Below are positions 62,651-64,000 of a stretch of 64,000 bases of DNA, one piece after another. Under the pieces are notes generated by a model, which saw only the letters and a list, made by a program, of their open reading frames with translations, did not search any database and had not been told where the DNA came from. Position 1 is the stretch's first letter. Each line of letters starts with the position of its first letter. Where the stretch lies: the NCBI GenBank assembly GCA_019359285.1, contig JAHHHQ010000048.1, forward strand, positions 62,001-126,000, given 5' to 3'. Origin of the DNA: Nodosilinea sp. WJT8-NPBG4. GTDB lineage: Bacteria > Cyanobacteriota > Cyanobacteriia > Phormidesmidales > Phormidesmidaceae. A program made the position numbers and the translations under genes.

Positions 62651-64000
62651 ATGGCACAGATTTTTATCTCGGCGGGCCACGGCGGCTTGGAGAATGGGGT
62701 GGTAGACCCCGGTGCCGTGCTGCCCAACACCACCGAAGCGGCGGAGATGATTCAGATTCGCGATTTGGTGGTGGCTGAGCTCAGGTCGCGCCAGTTAGCG
62801 GTGCTGTCTGTGCCCGACGACCTCAGCGCCACCCAAACCCTGGCCTGGATCAACGGCCGCTGTCGCCCTGAAGATGTGGCCCTGGAAATTCACGCCGGGG
62901 TCTTTAGTGACCCGGCGGTGAGGGGGTCGGCGGTGTTTTACATTGCCAAAAACGACACGCGCCGCACCCACGCTGAAATTGTGCTGCTGGCCCTGCTGCG
63001 CCGCATTCCCCAGGTGCCCAGCCGGGGCGTCAAGCCCGACACTGAATCGCCGACGGGTCTGCTGCCCTTTTGCCGCAACTTGGGCTGCCCTTCGCTGCTG
63101 ATGGAGGTGGGCTACCTGAGCAATCCCCAAGATCTGGCCGTCATTCAGCGACAGCGGCGCGATGTGGCTCTGGGAATTGCCGATGGATTGGCCTCCTGGA
63201 GCCGCGCGGTGGGCAGCGGCACCCCCACCGCACCGGGGGCCAACCTGCCTGAAATTCGCATCAACCTCAACGGCGGCATTTATCCCGAGACTGGCATCAT
63301 CGTCAACGGCAATGCCTACGTGCCCATCGACATTGCCGACTTGCTGGGGGTAGACGCGACCAGCTCCCCCAACATCACCCGCATTCGCTACGCCAATGTG
63401 GTCTACATCAAGGCGGTAGACCTGCAAAACTACAACGTGACAGTGACCTGGGATGCGGCTAACCGCACGATTCGGCTGCGATCGCGCACGGGCACCCAAT
63501 TCTGCCCTGGCTCGATGGATCGCATCATGGGCAACGGCAGCACGTCCGATACGCAGTTGACTCTATTTCTGCAAAGCGTCAACCAGGGTGCCGTCAATAC
63601 CTACCGCGACCTGCCCAAGCTCTACCGGGAAGAGGCGGCGATCGAGGGGGTCAATCACGACATTGCCTTTTGTCAAATGCTGGTCGAAACCAACTCCCTC
63701 AACTTTGGCGGCAGCCTCAACCCGGCCCAAAACAACTTTGGCGGCATTGGCTCACCCACGGGCGGGCCAGAGGGGTCGTCGTTCCCCAGCGCTCGAGTGG
63801 GGGTGCGGGCGCAAATTCAGCACCTCAAGGCCTACGCTAGCCTCGACCCCCTGGTGCAGCGCCAGGTCGACCCCCGCTTTCTGTTTGTGGTCAGGGGAAT
63901 TGCCCCCCTAGTCGATCAGCTCAGCGGCCGCTGGAGCGCGGACCCCGAGTATGGCCGCAAAATTATGGCCTTTCTGCGAAGGCTTTACGAGCCGATCGTG
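62651..64000 (+). CDS. N-acetylmuramoyl-L-alanine amidase plus glucosaminidase, cut by window edge
   Basis: At least 450 residues; the frame runs off the right edge. Residues about 1-180 are amidase_3: ISAGHGG (first His), VALEIHAG (His) and SLLMEVGYLSNP (Glu). About 195-275 is a copper-amine-oxidase-like/stalk domain (INLNGGIYPETGIIVNG). From about 295 a glucosaminidase domain (NHDIAFCQMLVETNSL). No signal peptide is visible at this start. It should cut both stem peptide and glycan of peptidoglycan. Confidence 0.88.
   Translation, partial: MAQIFISAGHGGLENGVVDPGAVLPNTTEAAEMIQIRDLVVAELRSRQLAVLSVPDDLSATQTLAWINGRCRPEDVALEIHAGVFSDPAVRGSAVFYIAKNDTRRTHAEIVLLALLRRIPQVPSRGVKPDTESPTGLLPFCRNLGCPSLLMEVGYLSNPQDLAVIQRQRRDVALGIADGLASWSRAVGSGTPTAPGANLPEIRINLNGGIYPETGIIVNGNAYVPIDIADLLGVDATSSPNITRIRYANVVYIKAVDLQNYNVTVTWDAANRTIRLRSRTGTQFCPGSMDRIMGNGSTSDTQLTLFLQSVNQGAVNTYRDLPKLYREEAAIEGVNHDIAFCQMLVETNSLNFGGSLNPAQNNFGGIGSPTGGPEGSSFPSARVGVRAQIQHLKAYASLDPLVQRQVDPRFLFVVRGIAPLVDQLSGRWSADPEYGRKIMAFLRRLYEPIV

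Overview
The window is chromosomal DNA of a cyanobacterium. Evidence includes the response regulator RpaB, homogentisate phytyltransferase for tocopherol, a PanC-CMK fusion, the DUF2288, DUF2811 and DUF4278 small-protein families, a Tll0287-like haem domain, and dense scattering of the HIP1 palindrome GCGATCGC. GC content is high for the phylum (roughly the upper fifties by eye) and heptad G-rich repeats (STRR-like) lie between and inside genes. A filamentous Leptolyngbya/Nodosilinea-type organism is the best guess; the genus cannot be fixed from the sequence alone.

Layout. 1-5164: metallophosphoesterase (cut by the left edge), a DciA/DUF721 protein, lipB, the hibernation factor LrtA/HPF, glutaredoxin, RadA. 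5450-10118: rpaB followed by a fatty-acid/phospholipid cluster plsX-fabH-fabD-plsC. 10241-13897: DUF2288, AI-2E-family membrane protein, homogentisate phytyltransferase, geranylgeranyl-reductase-family enzyme. 13998-18741 (minus): type IV pilus motor genes pilB-pilT-pilC. 19072-24587: chaperone operon grpE-dnaK-dnaJ with a TusA-like protein and rsgA packed behind it. 25193-31107: DUF2811, sugar dehydrogenase, two tandem histidine phosphatases, recR, a class-A serine hydrolase. 31197-42395: mostly housekeeping (aroE, panC-cmk, rlpA, purM, SPFH protein, RodZ-like protein, pseudouridine synthase, histidine kinase, creatininase family), then tRNA-Cys at 42479. 42550-46860 is the most accessory-like part: gene-poor, locally AT-rich, with a TIR-domain protein of unknown C-terminus and two 57-residue ORFs. 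46884-64000: RluA, J-domain protein, phosphatase, thioredoxin-like, PhnD-like, a cyclase-kinase fusion, a haem/HAMP membrane protein, GntR regulator, exported MsrA, TruB, alpha-amylase, an SdpR/SdpI pair and an amidase-glucosaminidase cut by the right edge.

Most notable observations: recR has no ATG/GTG/TTG and seems to start at ATT; one of two tandem histidine phosphatases has lost its catalytic His; an STRR-like G-rich stretch sits in frame inside RadA; a nucleotide-cyclase domain is fused to a Ser/Thr kinase with a duplicated C-terminal module; an sdpRI immunity/repressor pair has an operator-like inverted repeat inside a promoter that predicts a leaderless mRNA, and no toxin gene beside it; the TIR protein is a candidate defence gene. 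None of these is proven by sequence alone.
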